Positions 27,187 through 38,904 are shown, counted from the stretch's first letter. The stretch: 64,000 nucleotides of DNA from Druceiella hillmani (GCA_039881145.1 JAYKKI010000037.1:17983001-18047000); one strand, 5' to 3'. Notes: a model not told the origin generated them from the sequence alone. Made by a program: numbers and translations.

Positions 27187-27371
27187 TAAAATTACACAAA
27201 AAAATTAAATTAAACTACGTGATGTAGTATTATTTCTACTTTCTTTAATTTCTTTATCACGACCTAGGTTTCGTTGTATTTACGAAATGTAGGTCGTGGT
27301 AAAGAACTTAAAAAAGTAGAAATAATACTGCATCACGTAGTTTTATTTAATTGTGAATAATGAATTTCTAC
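27187..27371. repeat. Hammerhead-family PLE-like repeat, copy A, head-to-head inverted dimer
   Basis: Two partial copies of one repeat face each other about 27279-27284. The left half (27187-27280) is in minus orientation and carries the complement of ACAACGAAACCTAGGTCGTG; the right half (27281-27371) is in plus orientation with a degenerate ACGAAATGTAGGTCGTGG. Each half then runs through a shared body (GTAAAGAACTTAAA, GTAGAAATAATACT, ATCACGTAGTTT, ATTGTGAATAATG). Both halves lack the CUGAAGA segment, so neither could form a full hammerhead. Other copies are at 38905-39032, 40961-41045 and 62677-62808. Confidence 0.85.
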
Positions 27372-27874
27372 AGAATTATGGCCAAATATATTCAATAAAA
27401 TTCCACATGTCAATCATTTAAAATAATTTAAAGTTCGGAATAAAGCAAGTCCAATATGTTATTATCTGACGAAACACTGCAAATAATAAATATTAAGACT
27501 ACATAATATATTTTCAAGGGAACATCTTTCAAAATATATGAAAACTATTCACAAAATTTTAAAAATTATTAAAATGTTTCTGGTTTAAGAGAGCGGAAGT
27601 GTCGTTTTGTATACAAACAATGTTGATATAAAAAGTAACTCAAAAAAAATTATATCGCGAATGTATAATCAGTTGTACTGACACTTTCTTTTTTATTATG
27701 TTGACTGTTGGCCACAATTTATAAATTTAAATATCTAAAAAATTCTGTTTTACTTCTTGAAATCTATGACTTTTCAAAAAAAATATGTGCTATACATATT
27801 TTCACAAAAAAACCATAAAAAATTGATTTCATAAATATTAGAATTAGTATAGTCGGTAGTAAGTAGATTCAATT
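27372..27874. other. A+T-rich spacer, nothing recognised
   Basis: No open frame or repeat that can be supported between copy A and the next inverted repeat. Confidence 0.5.
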
Positions 27875-27946
27875 CAATATTTTATTTTGATATATTAAGT
27901 CAAGGAAACATGTTTAATTGACTTAATATGTGAAAACAAAATACTG
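27875..27946. repeat. 29-bp imperfect inverted repeat
   Basis: Arms 27875-27903 and 27918-27946 are reverse complements with four mismatches. The inner 12 bp (ATATTAAGTCAA and its complement) are perfect, and the 14-nt spacer contains the palindrome AAACATGTTT. Confidence 0.85.
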
Positions 27947-29552
27947 AGTTTGTTTGTTAAAGAAATAAATATAATCGTAATTTTTATGTTATCATATTTT
28001 AATGGATATTCTCCCAAAAACTACTGATAATTGATAGAAAACTACATTGTGCATTGTTGTTGAAATTTGAATATATAAATAAAATAAAGTCAAAGTATCC
28101 GTTTCCTGCTTTTGATCAGTTTCCCAAAGATAATAAAATAAGTCCCACAAATCCGTGAAACTGAGAGAAGCATCTGATGATATTTCTAATTTCACCATGT
28201 AAGACATAAAAAATGTTTCCTAAAATTACTAATCAATTAATTCGATGTGAAAAAAATTAACAAATAAATCGCTTCAGAAATATTTGAAATATATTCTTAA
28301 ATATATAATGTCACGCTGAGTACCAAATTTTACGCTAGATACCAATTCTCACACTACCAATTCTCACGCAGCAACCGTAACCAGCCCACAGTAACCTTCA
28401 TTCACCTTCATTCTTTGACCATAAAGGTCATTGTTTGCATTGATATCTTGGCCAGAACTTGTCTTCAGTTGTCTGTATTTGCTATCAAAACACAGCAGTT
28501 ACAAAGTCCTGATTATTTTTATTCAGCTTTTGGTATATATTACATAATATTAGCAAAATTTTACGTTCGTTACGTTTCTAAAGCAAAATTTCCGCGACAG
28601 AATTAAAAAAAAAATAGTCTTGAAAACTCACCCAATAAAACTTACTTTAACTTAAAACTTTGCTGCTGAAAGTGTGCGCTCAAACCACACATGTAAGAAC
28701 ACGCCAGTGTTTTGTTTATTTTATATTAGGCAAAAATAATTTTAATCCTTTATTACACAACATTGCAGCACTAATGCAGGCACTTAACAAAGTGGCGACT
28801 TGAGGAACTCTATACATGCAATTTTGGTAATGTTATTTTTGGGCGTTATAATTTATAAGATATCGGTATTATGCATCACGTTCCATTTTTCATAATGAAT
28901 AAAATGTAAATTAAATACGGTAGATTCATTCAGTAACTTTTGAAAGCCAGTAAAAGTTTTAAACATATTTACAGGTCTGAAAAAATTTGAAAATTGTTCA
29001 TGTTGTTTCGGATTGGTAATTATGTAAATTTACAATATATTTCACGCATTATAATCATTTGCAAGCGCGACCCGAATTTTTATACAAAAAATATTAAACG
29101 AGACACTTGAAGATGTGCTTCAACGAAACCAGCTAACGGATTTCTTTTAATCTGTGCGAAATTGTAAATTTTATTAATATTGTCATTTAGTTAATATTTA
29201 TTTATAATTTTTTTTTAATTGCTCATTTTATAAATTAATATTAAGACCAACAAAATATATGAATAAAAATAAATAAATAAAATCTCTCTAACACTCTTTT
29301 TACTTTCAAGAACGAAACAATACTCAAGTCTAGAAAACGTGTTTATCTTTATAGAAACCAAATTAATCTTTTACAATAAAAGCATATTTTATCTTGTAGA
29401 AAACATTTATATTCAGTGACGTGTATAAAGCAATTTAGGTATTGTAATTGTATTAACTTATTTTATTCAGAAAACTCTACTTGAGTGTTTCCAAAAAATA
29501 AATGTAGGAAGGTATATTTTGTTTTTAATATTTATATTACAAAAGATTACTT
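27947..29552. other. A+T-rich DNA with tiny tandem duplications
   Basis: TACCAATTCTCAC occurs at 28340-28352 and 28355-28367; ACCTTCATTC occurs at 28394-28403 and 28404-28413. No gene is supported. Confidence 0.5.
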
Positions 29553-29613
29553 AACTCTTATAAACTTATCTATCCGTGTGTTTGATACACGGATAGATAA
29601 GTTTACAAGAGTT
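29553..29613. repeat. Near-perfect 27-bp inverted repeat
   Basis: Arms 29553-29579 and 29587-29613 are reverse complements with one mismatch and only a 7-nt loop (GTTTGAT). A transcript on either strand would fold into a tight stem-loop. Confidence 0.95.
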
Positions 29614-29876
29614 ATATAATATTTTTGATATAAGGTAATTTTGGCTTTCAATAATCCCGGAAGCAAGGGAATAAATAATTCAGGGCAATACTATTCTTTG
29701 ACTAAAATTTAACGTAGAATTTTGACACTTCATAATTTCCCAGCCAAGCGTTACCATTTATTGAGCGCGTCACGAGTTTCAATTTTAACAGTTTAAGCGC
29801 TACGCCGACGTCGACATAACGCTTTATTAAATGCGGAACTCTGTTGAATTTGTGCTTTCAAAGACATTTTTATTTC

Positions 29877-29986
29877 TTTGACTATTTGTGTGAATAACAT
29901 TCTCTTGCTCAATGCAATAATAAACGTATTGGCAATCTGTTATTACCGCATTGAATAACAGAATGTTATTCACACAAATAGTCAAA
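29877..29986. repeat. Long two-stage hairpin, perfect 27-bp outer arms
   Basis: Outer arms 29877-29903 and 29960-29986 are perfect reverse complements. Inside, CAATGC at 29910-29915 pairs with GCATTG at 29948-29953, with further partial pairing towards the centre. The total is about 110 bp, with the size and shape of a small foldback element or a precursor-like hairpin RNA; nothing shows that it is transcribed. Confidence 0.9.
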
Positions 29987-30798
29987 TAAATAAACATATT
30001 GGGTTATTCTCGTTATTTCCTGTAGAAATATTTATTTTTTTAAAAACGAATGAAATTCATGAAATTGTTTTGGAGACTTTCTGCTCTCCAAAATTGTGAT
30101 TTTTTCATAAGTACATTTTAAACATCTTTCTGAAAGTCATGCTCCTGACTTACCCTTTGAATTTCTTTAGAAATATAAAATTGTACGCGAGTTACGGAAA
30201 TATTCATTACAATAATTAACAAAACTAATGGAAATAAAACCATGACCATGTGGAACAAGTCCGCTTATTAATCCAAGGAAAATAAATATAGAATGTCATA
30301 TTAAATACAAGAAATAAAAGAAAAGAAAATAAATGTGAGAGAAGAAGTCGTTTTTCGCCCAGAGTCAACCACAACATGGCATTAACAGCTTCGATACATA
30401 AATTATAAAAATAATCGACGGCACGACATATCGTGGACGTCAAATTTGTATTACTGTGTCAGCGATATGACGTATCATGTCATGTGAAATATTAAAAACA
30501 TCCGGTAAAGGATAAAATTATATGTGGAATGTGTGTAAATATCAAGTCAAGTTTACCGAATTTGCTTAATGCCACAGCATCTTCAATGAAAGTCCACTTT
30601 ATCAATATAGATTTCTATTTAAATTACTAGTAAAATCTTGGAATGAAAATTCACGATACTGTATCTAAAGTCATGAAATTGAAAGTATTCTCATAAACAA
30701 AATATGTGTTAATTCAAAGAGAATGATTTTCAAAAGTAATGGAAGTATCTTTTTATAAAAATTATGTTATATAAAGGCTTCTATTACATGTAACATCC
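29987..30798. other. A+T-rich DNA, no gene supported
   Basis: The minus-strand frame 30225-30443 has a hydrophobic middle and no recognisable motif. It is treated as chance. Confidence 0.5.
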
Positions 30799-31178
30799 TT
30801 TAAAAAACCGACTTAAAAAGGTAGGTAATAACAAGTAAAAAATATTTAAACTCAAAACAGGTACCTATTTCTAAGCAATAAATAACTAAGTTATTTATTT
30901 TTTAAGTCGGTGTCAGCACTGTTGATCAACTTAAACAAATTTATAATTTAATTTATAATGTAACTTTCAAACTTTGTTTTAATGTACCTACAGTACTAGA
31001 TTCATAAAGGGATTATTTATGATATAAAAAATAACAGTTGTTTAATTTAATAGGCGGTGTTGGCACCGACTTCAAAAATAAGTAACTTAGTTACTTATTG
31101 CAAATAAGTAGGTATTTATTTTAACTTAATTATTTTTTACTTTTTAATATCTCCTTTTTTGAAGTCGGTTTTTTAAAA
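30799..31178. repeat. Foldback module of the element, arms of about 120 bp
   Basis: The left arm, about 30799-30920, and the right arm, about 31055-31178, are imperfect reverse complements. Both contain, in mirrored order, ACCGACTT(C)AAAAA, AAGTAAAAAAT, a (G)GTACCTA or TAGGTA block, a 23-bp near-palindrome centred on AACTAAGTT (30877-30899) or AACTTAGTT (31077-31099), and AAGTCGGTG. The two palindromes start exactly 200 bp apart. Confidence 0.85.
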
Positions 31179-31369
31179 GATATTTTATTTTACTAATTAA
31201 TATTCATTAATCATCACAATTATTTTCTTTCGTAGAATATTGGATAATTATTAAAGGTCACGGGCAAAAGCTCGTATAAAGATAATTTCCTCTTTATCAA
31301 AATTTGATAATTAACAACACATAGAAATGAAGGAATAATCGTAGCCACCAATTGTTAGCTATTAGCCTT

Positions 31370-31920
31370 TAAAGAGTTCGATTCTCCATATCTAGAGTCC
31401 AACATCAGATTTTGCAAACTTATAACTAAGGTAACAACTAACAAGTAGCATATTTATTGAAACACGATCGATTTACCACCATTCGTTAAGGAGTTACATT
31501 ATTCATCCTCAGAAATCATCATCGTGCACTAACCTGGCCGATTGTGCAATTATTTTGAAAAGTAAAAACCACCAGTAATAAATATCTTGTATTACGGTTG
31601 ATTTACTACCATCCGATAAGGACTTCCATTGTTCAACCCCAGAATGCATCATCAGACTCTAATATGATCGATACAGCAGTTATTTTGCAATGTAATAACT
31701 AGCAGTAGCAAATATCACTTTCAATTTACTACCATCCGTTAAAGAGTTCCATTGTTCATCTCCAGAACTTATCATCAGACCCTGACCTGGTAAGTGGTGT
31801 AGTTATTTTGCAAAATAATCACTACCCGTGGTCAATATCTTAGATCATAGTTGATTTACTACCATTCATTAAGGAGTTTCATCGATCATTTCCAGACCTC
31901 ATTATTAGATCATCAAGATA
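31370..31920 (+). repeat. Tandem array, unit about 130 bp, 3 full and 2 partial units
   Basis: Units start with (G/A)ATTTACTACCAT-CGTTAAGG at 31470, 31600, 31723 and 31853, giving lengths of 130, 123, 130 and a truncated last unit. A degenerate unit precedes them from about 31370. Within a unit the order is GAGTTCCATTGTTCATC, CCAGAA--CATCATCAGA, TTATTTTGCAAAATAATAACTA-CAGTAG, CAAATATCTT. The same unit is found on the minus strand at 53286-53700. Confidence 0.9.
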
Positions 31921-32073
31921 TTTATATGGGACCTCACCTGTAGTACCGTTTTTGAAATAAAAAAATAATCATCAAAATCGATCAACTCAGTAAAGAATTA
32001 TCACTGAATATACATAAAAAAGAAGCTTCCGACAAATTGAGAACCTCGACCTATTTTGAAGCCGGTTAAAAAA

Positions 32074-34604
32074 TGCTTGTAACAACAAAACTTATTGTAG
32101 ATATGATTTCTTTTTTCCACTCTAAACATTTGACAAGACGTCACATGTTGCTAAACTGGTAATTGATATTATTTTCACAGTCGTCTATCTGATAAAATAA
32201 TTAAGGTTTATGTAATTACTATTATGTACCTGTGTAAAAACTGTCAAATAATCGGTTTCACAATATGTATTATTTGGTTAAGTGGCATGATGACAGATGA
32301 ATTGTCATTTAACCATAGGGAAAAACCGTCCCAAAGTTCAGTTTCAGTTTCGACCACCGTCGGAGTTTAAACGACCATTTACTCATAATTTCATAAAATT
32401 AATGACTGCTTATTCCTTTAAAAGTTAAAACTATAGATTATTTTTACCGGTAGGACTGAATGATTTAAACTTATCTTCGTTGATTAACAATGTCACCGCC
32501 CGGTCATTAGCAGACAATCTACCGAACTGTCATTTAATAGTCATATAATAATTCAGTCGCTGCTTAGTAAAGTTTTGCAATATTATTAGGTTATAATATT
32601 AATAGAGGGGTATTATTAGTTATTAAATTTATATTAGAAGTTGACAAAACTTAAATATATTCTGAAGAAATTGTACTATTTTTGAATGGTCTTGGCAAGC
32701 ATTTCCAACGCTCTTACATAGCGGACGTTCATAGCCGTTATCGTAAATAAACAATTAGAAGTTGGTCCAGGCAATCCTATACATTATATTTATTTGTATA
32801 TATATGTAGATTTTTATTCCTTTTTAAATTTTAGGATTGTGTTACCATTATGAATTATATAACACCAATTCAGTTGTATGAGGAAATTTCTTTGGTAAAA
32901 TTATGTAAAATAAAGAGATAGAAACGTCAAGTTTCCTGTTGCTAAGAAGACTATTTAAAAAATGTCCATTCAAATTTGTCAAAAAAAATATATAAATTGA
33001 TGCATTTCCAGGTAATTGATTTATAACATTTTTTAAATTTAAATAATAAAAGGTCGATGCACCTTGCATAGAATTAAACTTCAAATAATCTGCCAAGTGC
33101 GAGTAGAGGTTAAACTGTTTATGATACAATATTAGAAAATGTGCTACATATAGATCTCGCATACATTGCATTTCAGATTGCTTACTCGATCAGATCGCTA
33201 CGTTTCTTGCTCATTTGCAGTTGACATGTCTTCGGTTTCACACCGAAATCACAGTAATGGTATCAATGTTAAATATAGTGAGTACCATATCGCTTTCGTT
33301 CGGATGTCGGAAAGATTATAAATAAAGAGAAATTATCTTCAGAGTATGCATAATCTCACAAACACACTATTTAAACCTTAGTTTATTGGTATATACATGT
33401 CTAGCTGATCGCGGTTTAGAAACTAACTTGCAGGAGAGGGAAAAATAACGAAGAATTTTATTATTTTCTCAATAGATCTGAATATCTGAATCTTTCTTTT
33501 ATTTGTCTAGTAAAGTCAACCTGTTAACCTAAGAGTGACATGATATGTCTCATATACGAGGCCCTAATAAGAATAAAGGTTATGAAACCGAATAGAGTAA
33601 TAGAGTTAAATGCAAGTAAACGTAGTGAATAAATATAAGTATATTAATAAAGTCTAGTTTTAAAACTGCTAAATATTTCTTCCGATTGCCTGAAAATAAG
33701 GAAAAACAGTAAAGAGGAACACATTGATCATCTGAAGACGTAAAGACTTAAAATATTGGAGAATGATGCCAGGTATTAGTATCATCAACTTCATACTTTC
33801 GAGACGTCACACAATCAGTAAAATGTAAAACAGATTTTTGAGGAATACCAGAAACAAAATAAGTTTAACTATATCTCATTTATATGTATACTATAAAATT
33901 ATCATTATCCCACATATCCACGAGAGTTTATAATAATATCTACCATAACTTGCAAATTAACAAAATTATTACGAAAAATGTTAGCTGGTAGTAGTGTAAA
34001 TATTTTTAATGGGGATTAATATTTAATTATTTCTATTTGATTAAGATACGGGTTAAATATTCATATTGCATGTAAATACACGAATAGTATCTTACTTTCA
34101 TTATAATTTCTTGAAACGTATACTTTCGAAAATTTACTTAAAAATTGTTTTTTGTTTGGCCGCTGAGCGTAAGATTATTTTTCAAAACGATAAGCTTAAC
34201 ACTGGAAGGCGAGGAAAGCTATGACGATTTTTGCTTGTAAATAAGCATGTTACTCATTCGGGTTCAATCATGAAAACTGTAAACACGTCTATGGTTCTCG
34301 TCAAAATTTATTGAAATAATAAATCAATTAAAGGATGATCATAAATAAAAGTAGATTAAAATATATTAGGATTCTTCGGAAACAAAAAACATTATTGAAA
34401 CAAAATCATACTTTATATTGGTATGTTTATTTTAATGGTCCGAGAAAAATATATCCAATTAAGTTTTGCTAAGTCAAATAATAAAAAGTTTAAATTTCGA
34501 CTTTTCCGAGTATCCATCATATGGTTTTGGTAAAAAACCTAATTTCCTAGCTTGTCGTGTAATGGTGTGGAAGAGCAACGGATGTTGATAAGAATTGCAT
34601 AGCA
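32074..34604. other. A+T-rich DNA, no gene supported
   Basis: The minus frame 32848-33171 (107 codons) is rich in L, Y, F, N and S and has no motif. A small stem (TGGTTAA near 32276 with TTAACCA near 32310) is present. 33180-33270 is slightly richer in G+C. Nothing can be named. Confidence 0.5.
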
Positions 34605-34655
34605 ATTTCTGAAAACTTTTTTTCTGAAAACCACTTTTTTTTCTGAAAACCACAT
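34605..34655. repeat. Three short tandem units, TTTTTTCTGAAAAC
   Basis: A T-run followed by CTGAAAAC occurs three times in about 50 bp, with the last two units sharing CCAC after it. Confidence 0.8.
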
Positions 34656-36104
34656 GACCAAGTTAAATATTAATTCAAAACTTTGGATATGCGCAAATAC
34701 AATACTGATACTGTTTTGCATAATGCAAACGAATCAAAAACGAATAAAATGGATAGATATAAATCTCAAGTTAACATTAAAATAACTGATTAATAGTAAA
34801 CGACCAAACAATTCGCATGTCTACGGCGATCAAAAGAACAGAAGAGGAAGTCAAAACTTAATGCAGTACACAACACCCAGTTTATAAATTAATCACTTAG
34901 CGCGAAAAACAGGTGAGTGTAACAGCGAAGAGAATAAAGTGCTACAAAAATCAAAACCTAGTCATTGTGAGCTCAATTACCTGGTAAATTACAAAATGTA
35001 TTGTCTGAGAGAACGCCCTTTGGAGGACAGTAATGATAAATATTTTGTTTCCGCAATTGTGGCTACTATAAATGTGCCATTAAACATTCTGTATCAAAAA
35101 AGTTGAGGACCAAATAAATTATAAGCAACTAGGAATATTCAAATAATGCTTAGTAGTTCCCAAATTTATTTCTTCACCGTATTTTACTTGTACCTTTTGC
35201 ACTCATCACAATATACACGTAATATTACATGCTTCTTTGGAAAGATTTACAATAGTTCTGGTCTTCGCTGTTGCAGTCGGGTACACTATATTCCTTTACG
35301 AAAGTTTAGCAGTAGTCTCTGTTGTTGTCATTAATTCACCTACTTCATAGAAATTTCTAACTTCCACATGTATGGCACAGCTACTGCGCAGCTTATTGTC
35401 GGTCCTTTGTGAAGTGAAGGCAGCGCTTTAAGCACCGCCTTGCAGAAAACCTCTCATGTAATATTCATTCAGCGTATTAAGCGATGGTTGCATTATTCCA
35501 ATACGAAAAGGTCCTTGGTATTACATCATATAGTTCCTCTCCTTGATTTAACTAAATAACGATACGAATCGTATGTCCTTGTTTAATCGGATTAAAATGA
35601 AATTAATGTTCATTTTAAAGATACAAAAATTTAATCAAAACATTTCGATGAGTATCAGTTAAAAGTACAAATATAATCCTGAAAAAATTTAATTTAGTGA
35701 CTCTATTACAATAAAATTTTTAATTTTTTGCTGACAGAAACAAGTAAATATTAAATAAATTCTTGTTCACTTATCGATTAACATTTTAATAACTACACGC
35801 TGCAAAAGCATGAGCGCTGTTCAAAGTTATTACTTATATAATTTGTGGAAATCTAAGTGAAATGCAAATGTTTCTGGCACATATTATGTTTGTGAAATTA
35901 ATAAATTAACCAGTCATGTAATTTATATCTAACCTATCAATATAAATTATATTATGGTTTATAGACATAACAAGTAAAATTAAAGGTGTTGGTCTATAGA
36001 TGGTTCCAAATAACGTATCACATATTTAAATACATTTTTTATTTATTTTTCCTTATATGGTGCAAAATAATTTATCGCATGTTTAACTAATTTCCTTTCG
36101 GTAA
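34656..36104. other. A+T-rich DNA, no gene supported
   Basis: 35370-35470 is richer in G+C (GCACAGCTACTGCGCAGC, CAGCGCTTTAAGCACCGCC) and may be a decayed insertion, but no frame or repeat end is identifiable. Confidence 0.45.
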
Positions 36105-36155
36105 TTTCCTTTTAGTACGAGTAGAACTCCAAATACAAAGGTTCCGTACACACTT
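36105..36155. repeat. Short fragment related to the GGTTCCGTAC repeat family
   Basis: GTACGAGTAGAACTCC followed by AAAGGTTCCGTACAC matches the CTACTGGAATTCGCGCTACGAGGGTTCCGTAC block of the repeat at 58893-59307. Too short to orient with confidence. Confidence 0.45.
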
Positions 36156-37339
36156 AGGTAAGTGTATATAATAATTTTACGAAGTTATTAAAAACATTAA
36201 TTTTATTTATCACATTATAGAATAGTATAACTTTCACAGGCATAACAATTTCCTGAATGTTTCCAAAACTTCACGTTTAGAAACGTTGCGTTCAAAGAAA
36301 TTATAATGAACACAAGTATTTTACTTACTTATTAACAACGCATCAAACGTTATTCAAATATTGTTTTATTCATATTTTGTCTATTAGTTAAAACTATCCG
36401 TTAGTCACTATAAAAGCTATTATTTGAGAAGCAGCTTCTTTAAGTAATATCGCAACGCGATCTTTATTTCCTTTAAATACTTTTCAATAATAATTAATTT
36501 CAACATAATAATTGCTATTACATTTAAGATTTTAGACACAACTCTTGTCTTAGCAGTCTCTTCACCATTGATATATACAAACAAGAGCGAGAGTAAAACT
36601 ATAACCATTTTAATCGAGGCGGGTAAACACGTAACCTAATAATATATTAATATATAATTGGATAATTGAGAAAATCCTATATTTGAAAATGACCTTAGAT
36701 AATTTTTTCAGTCATGGGCAAACCATATTTTTCTTATCATATGAATTTTTCTCTGACTCTATTATCTCGATTGTTGGCACTCAGTAATATTTCACCCTAA
36801 AATTTAAAAAAAAAAACTGAAATATCAATATTTGAAAGATTGGTCATAAGAACCTACCAAATATTTTCGTAATAACTTTAACTAATATATATCTAGAGAT
36901 GGGCTTAACAAATTTGGCTTCATATTTCTGGAACTTACTTCTTACATTAACAAAGTTTCTTGAAAATTATTCAAAATATATTAGTTACCTATACTGCTGA
37001 TTCTAGTTCACATGGTGTTTAAGAAATTTACGGTATTCTATAGTTTGCAAAGTACCTGGCAGGCAATAGACTTATGTGTATATAATATAAATATTTCAGT
37101 AGAAATGCTGTGAACTATTAAATGTTCACACTTTTATCTTTACTTGAGTGAGTACGAAACCAGTAATGCAAATTCTACTATTACCTAACACATTGTTCCT
37201 TAAAAAACATATACATTTTTAATGAAATTTTTATAAATAAATAATAAATTACTGGATATTTGAATCAGACTACTTCGAAATCTAAAATTCACTCCAATAT
37301 ATTTCAAACGTGAATAAATATATATGAATTAGTTAACAA
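36156..37339. other. A+T-rich DNA, nothing recognised
   Basis: The minus frame 36420-36608 starts with a hydrophobic stretch but has no other signal of a gene. Confidence 0.5.
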
Positions 37340-37455
37340 AATAAGTTAGACGCCCTCATGATAGGCTGATGAGGCTTTCATATACCGACCAAGCAATAAA
37401 AATGTAGATTCTCTTGCAGAGTCGGTGTAATGCCGAAATAAATATTACTTTCATA
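37340..37455 (+). other. Hammerhead-like motif pair (weak candidate)
   Basis: CTGATGA at 37366-37372 is followed by GGC, and GCC at 37432-37434 is directly followed by GAAA. Between them ACCGAC (37384-37389) can pair with GTCGGT (37421-37426). So the two conserved hammerhead cores flank a plausible stem II with an internal loop. However, a convincing stem I and stem III with a cleavage triplet are not visible, and CCTCAT / ATGAGG near 37354-37374 can form a competing hairpin. Possibly chance or a decayed ribozyme. Confidence 0.25.
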
Positions 37456-38904
37456 ACAATCAGAATATATAAGTGTAGAATCTTTGAACTGTCTTCATTT
37501 TGGTAGTTTTGAGAGGTTTTATTTGTTAGTCTTAAGCAGAAAATGAGAGTTTTGCCAGATGACCTCGTAGTGGGTGAACATTTATTATACGTATATTTTA
37601 AAATTATTCAAAAGAGAGTTTAGTGAAAATACATTATGTATTAAAGATCATGGTTATAATATAATAAATCAGAAATAAAATAAATCAATGACTTGATTGA
37701 CCGTGGATTTTTTTGAAGCTATTGATTACAAATACAAAAATAACTTTTGGCAATGATACTTTAAACATTTTAACTTCACAATTTAAAACATTATATTGAT
37801 GTACATAATTTAAATACACGTCGGATTATTGGAATTACTTAATTATTTGATTTATTTGAACATAAATTTAGTAACCTGATATTTTCTTGTTTCACGAAAT
37901 GTAAATATATCATTATGATGTTAATCCATGTTTACATATATCGAACACAAATGAACAGTAAAAATTTGTTTTTCTTTCGCATTTTTTTAAATAAAATTGA
38001 ATATGTGATATGAATGAGGAAAGTTAATGTTATAATTAGTCGATTTAAGAAATTTACAATAAATTTCGTGAGTGCGTGCTTGTAAGTGTATTTATGGTTT
38101 TGTGTCGGTTATGTAAAAGAAATAGCCTAAAATTCAAATTGAAACAAAAATACACGAATAGTGAATATACCAAAACTTTTGTTTAAAAATCTTTTTTTTA
38201 TGACCCATTACAAAAAATATAAACGTATTTCAACCTACACGTCGCTGATAAGGTATGTAACGTCATTTGATTTAAATAAACATTAGTATGAGAAATATCA
38301 TTGTACCATTTCTCTTTCTATATTTTAGTGCATTCATTCGCGAAAATCTCTGTAAGATAATAAGTTTTGTGCTTTTATGTAGCGTTGGGAGATACGTCAT
38401 CTAAATATTTAGATAACGCTTTATAGCAAAATTTCTCTTTTCGAGTTATACAAATTCGAGTTTTAGACAGTGTATGACACGTAAGATGTTAGCCTTTATG
38501 TTAACCCGAACTCAGGTCGGATGTAAATATTGCAGTATCGTTTACCTCAACAGTGGTAAGTATTTAACGCGATGGACTTGACTTTACAGAGAGCGTAAAC
38601 GTAAATACGCTGATCAGTTGAGAACCATAAACTAAATAAAATAAATCTTTAAACATATTTTTCTTTACCAGTGATGTTAGAAGAGAAAAAAGCAAAAAAT
38701 TTTCTATCAAAGCAAAATAGTTTCGAAAAAATTTTTATTAAATAGCATTACCGAAAATAAAAATAAAAATTTAAAATGATTTGTGTGGTTCCGAAAAATG
38801 TGTCAAAATTATCAGCGAGTGGAATTTTATTTTAAATACCTTCAGATATACAATCTTCTTTTCAGAAACTTAAATATTCAGTGTACTATACTATAAGAAT
38901 GAAT
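37456..38904. other. A+T-rich DNA, nothing recognised
   Basis: No supported frame or repeat. 38490-38630 is slightly less A+T-rich, without readable structure. Confidence 0.5.

Larger units (their letters stand above)
30799..32073 (+). mobile_element. Non-autonomous foldback-ended element, copy 1 (about 1.3 kb)
   Basis: The left end (30799-30816) is TAAAAAACCGACTT and the right end (32058-32073) is its partial complement GAAGCCGGTTAAAAAA. Between them are a foldback module (30799-31178), a linker with CTTTCGTAGAATATTGGATAA and AAAGATAATTTCCTC, and an array of ~130-bp units (about 31370-31920). The same order, inverted, is found at 53286-54230, so this is a real repeat family and not a chance cluster. 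It has no coding capacity. The CCGACTTCAAAAAAGGA-type ends are common in insect genomes as I know them; the transposon class is not clear from the sequence. Confidence 0.8.

Noticed and set aside
31375..31390. GAGTTCGATTCTCC, like a tRNA T-arm / pol III B box
   Set aside because: It is part of the tandem unit (GAGTTCCATTGTTC in other units) and no cloverleaf surrounds it.
31370..31920. Regular repeats that could be mistaken for a CRISPR array
   Set aside because: Units are contiguous ~130-bp minisatellite copies with no short repeat/unique spacer pattern, and the DNA is eukaryotic in character.
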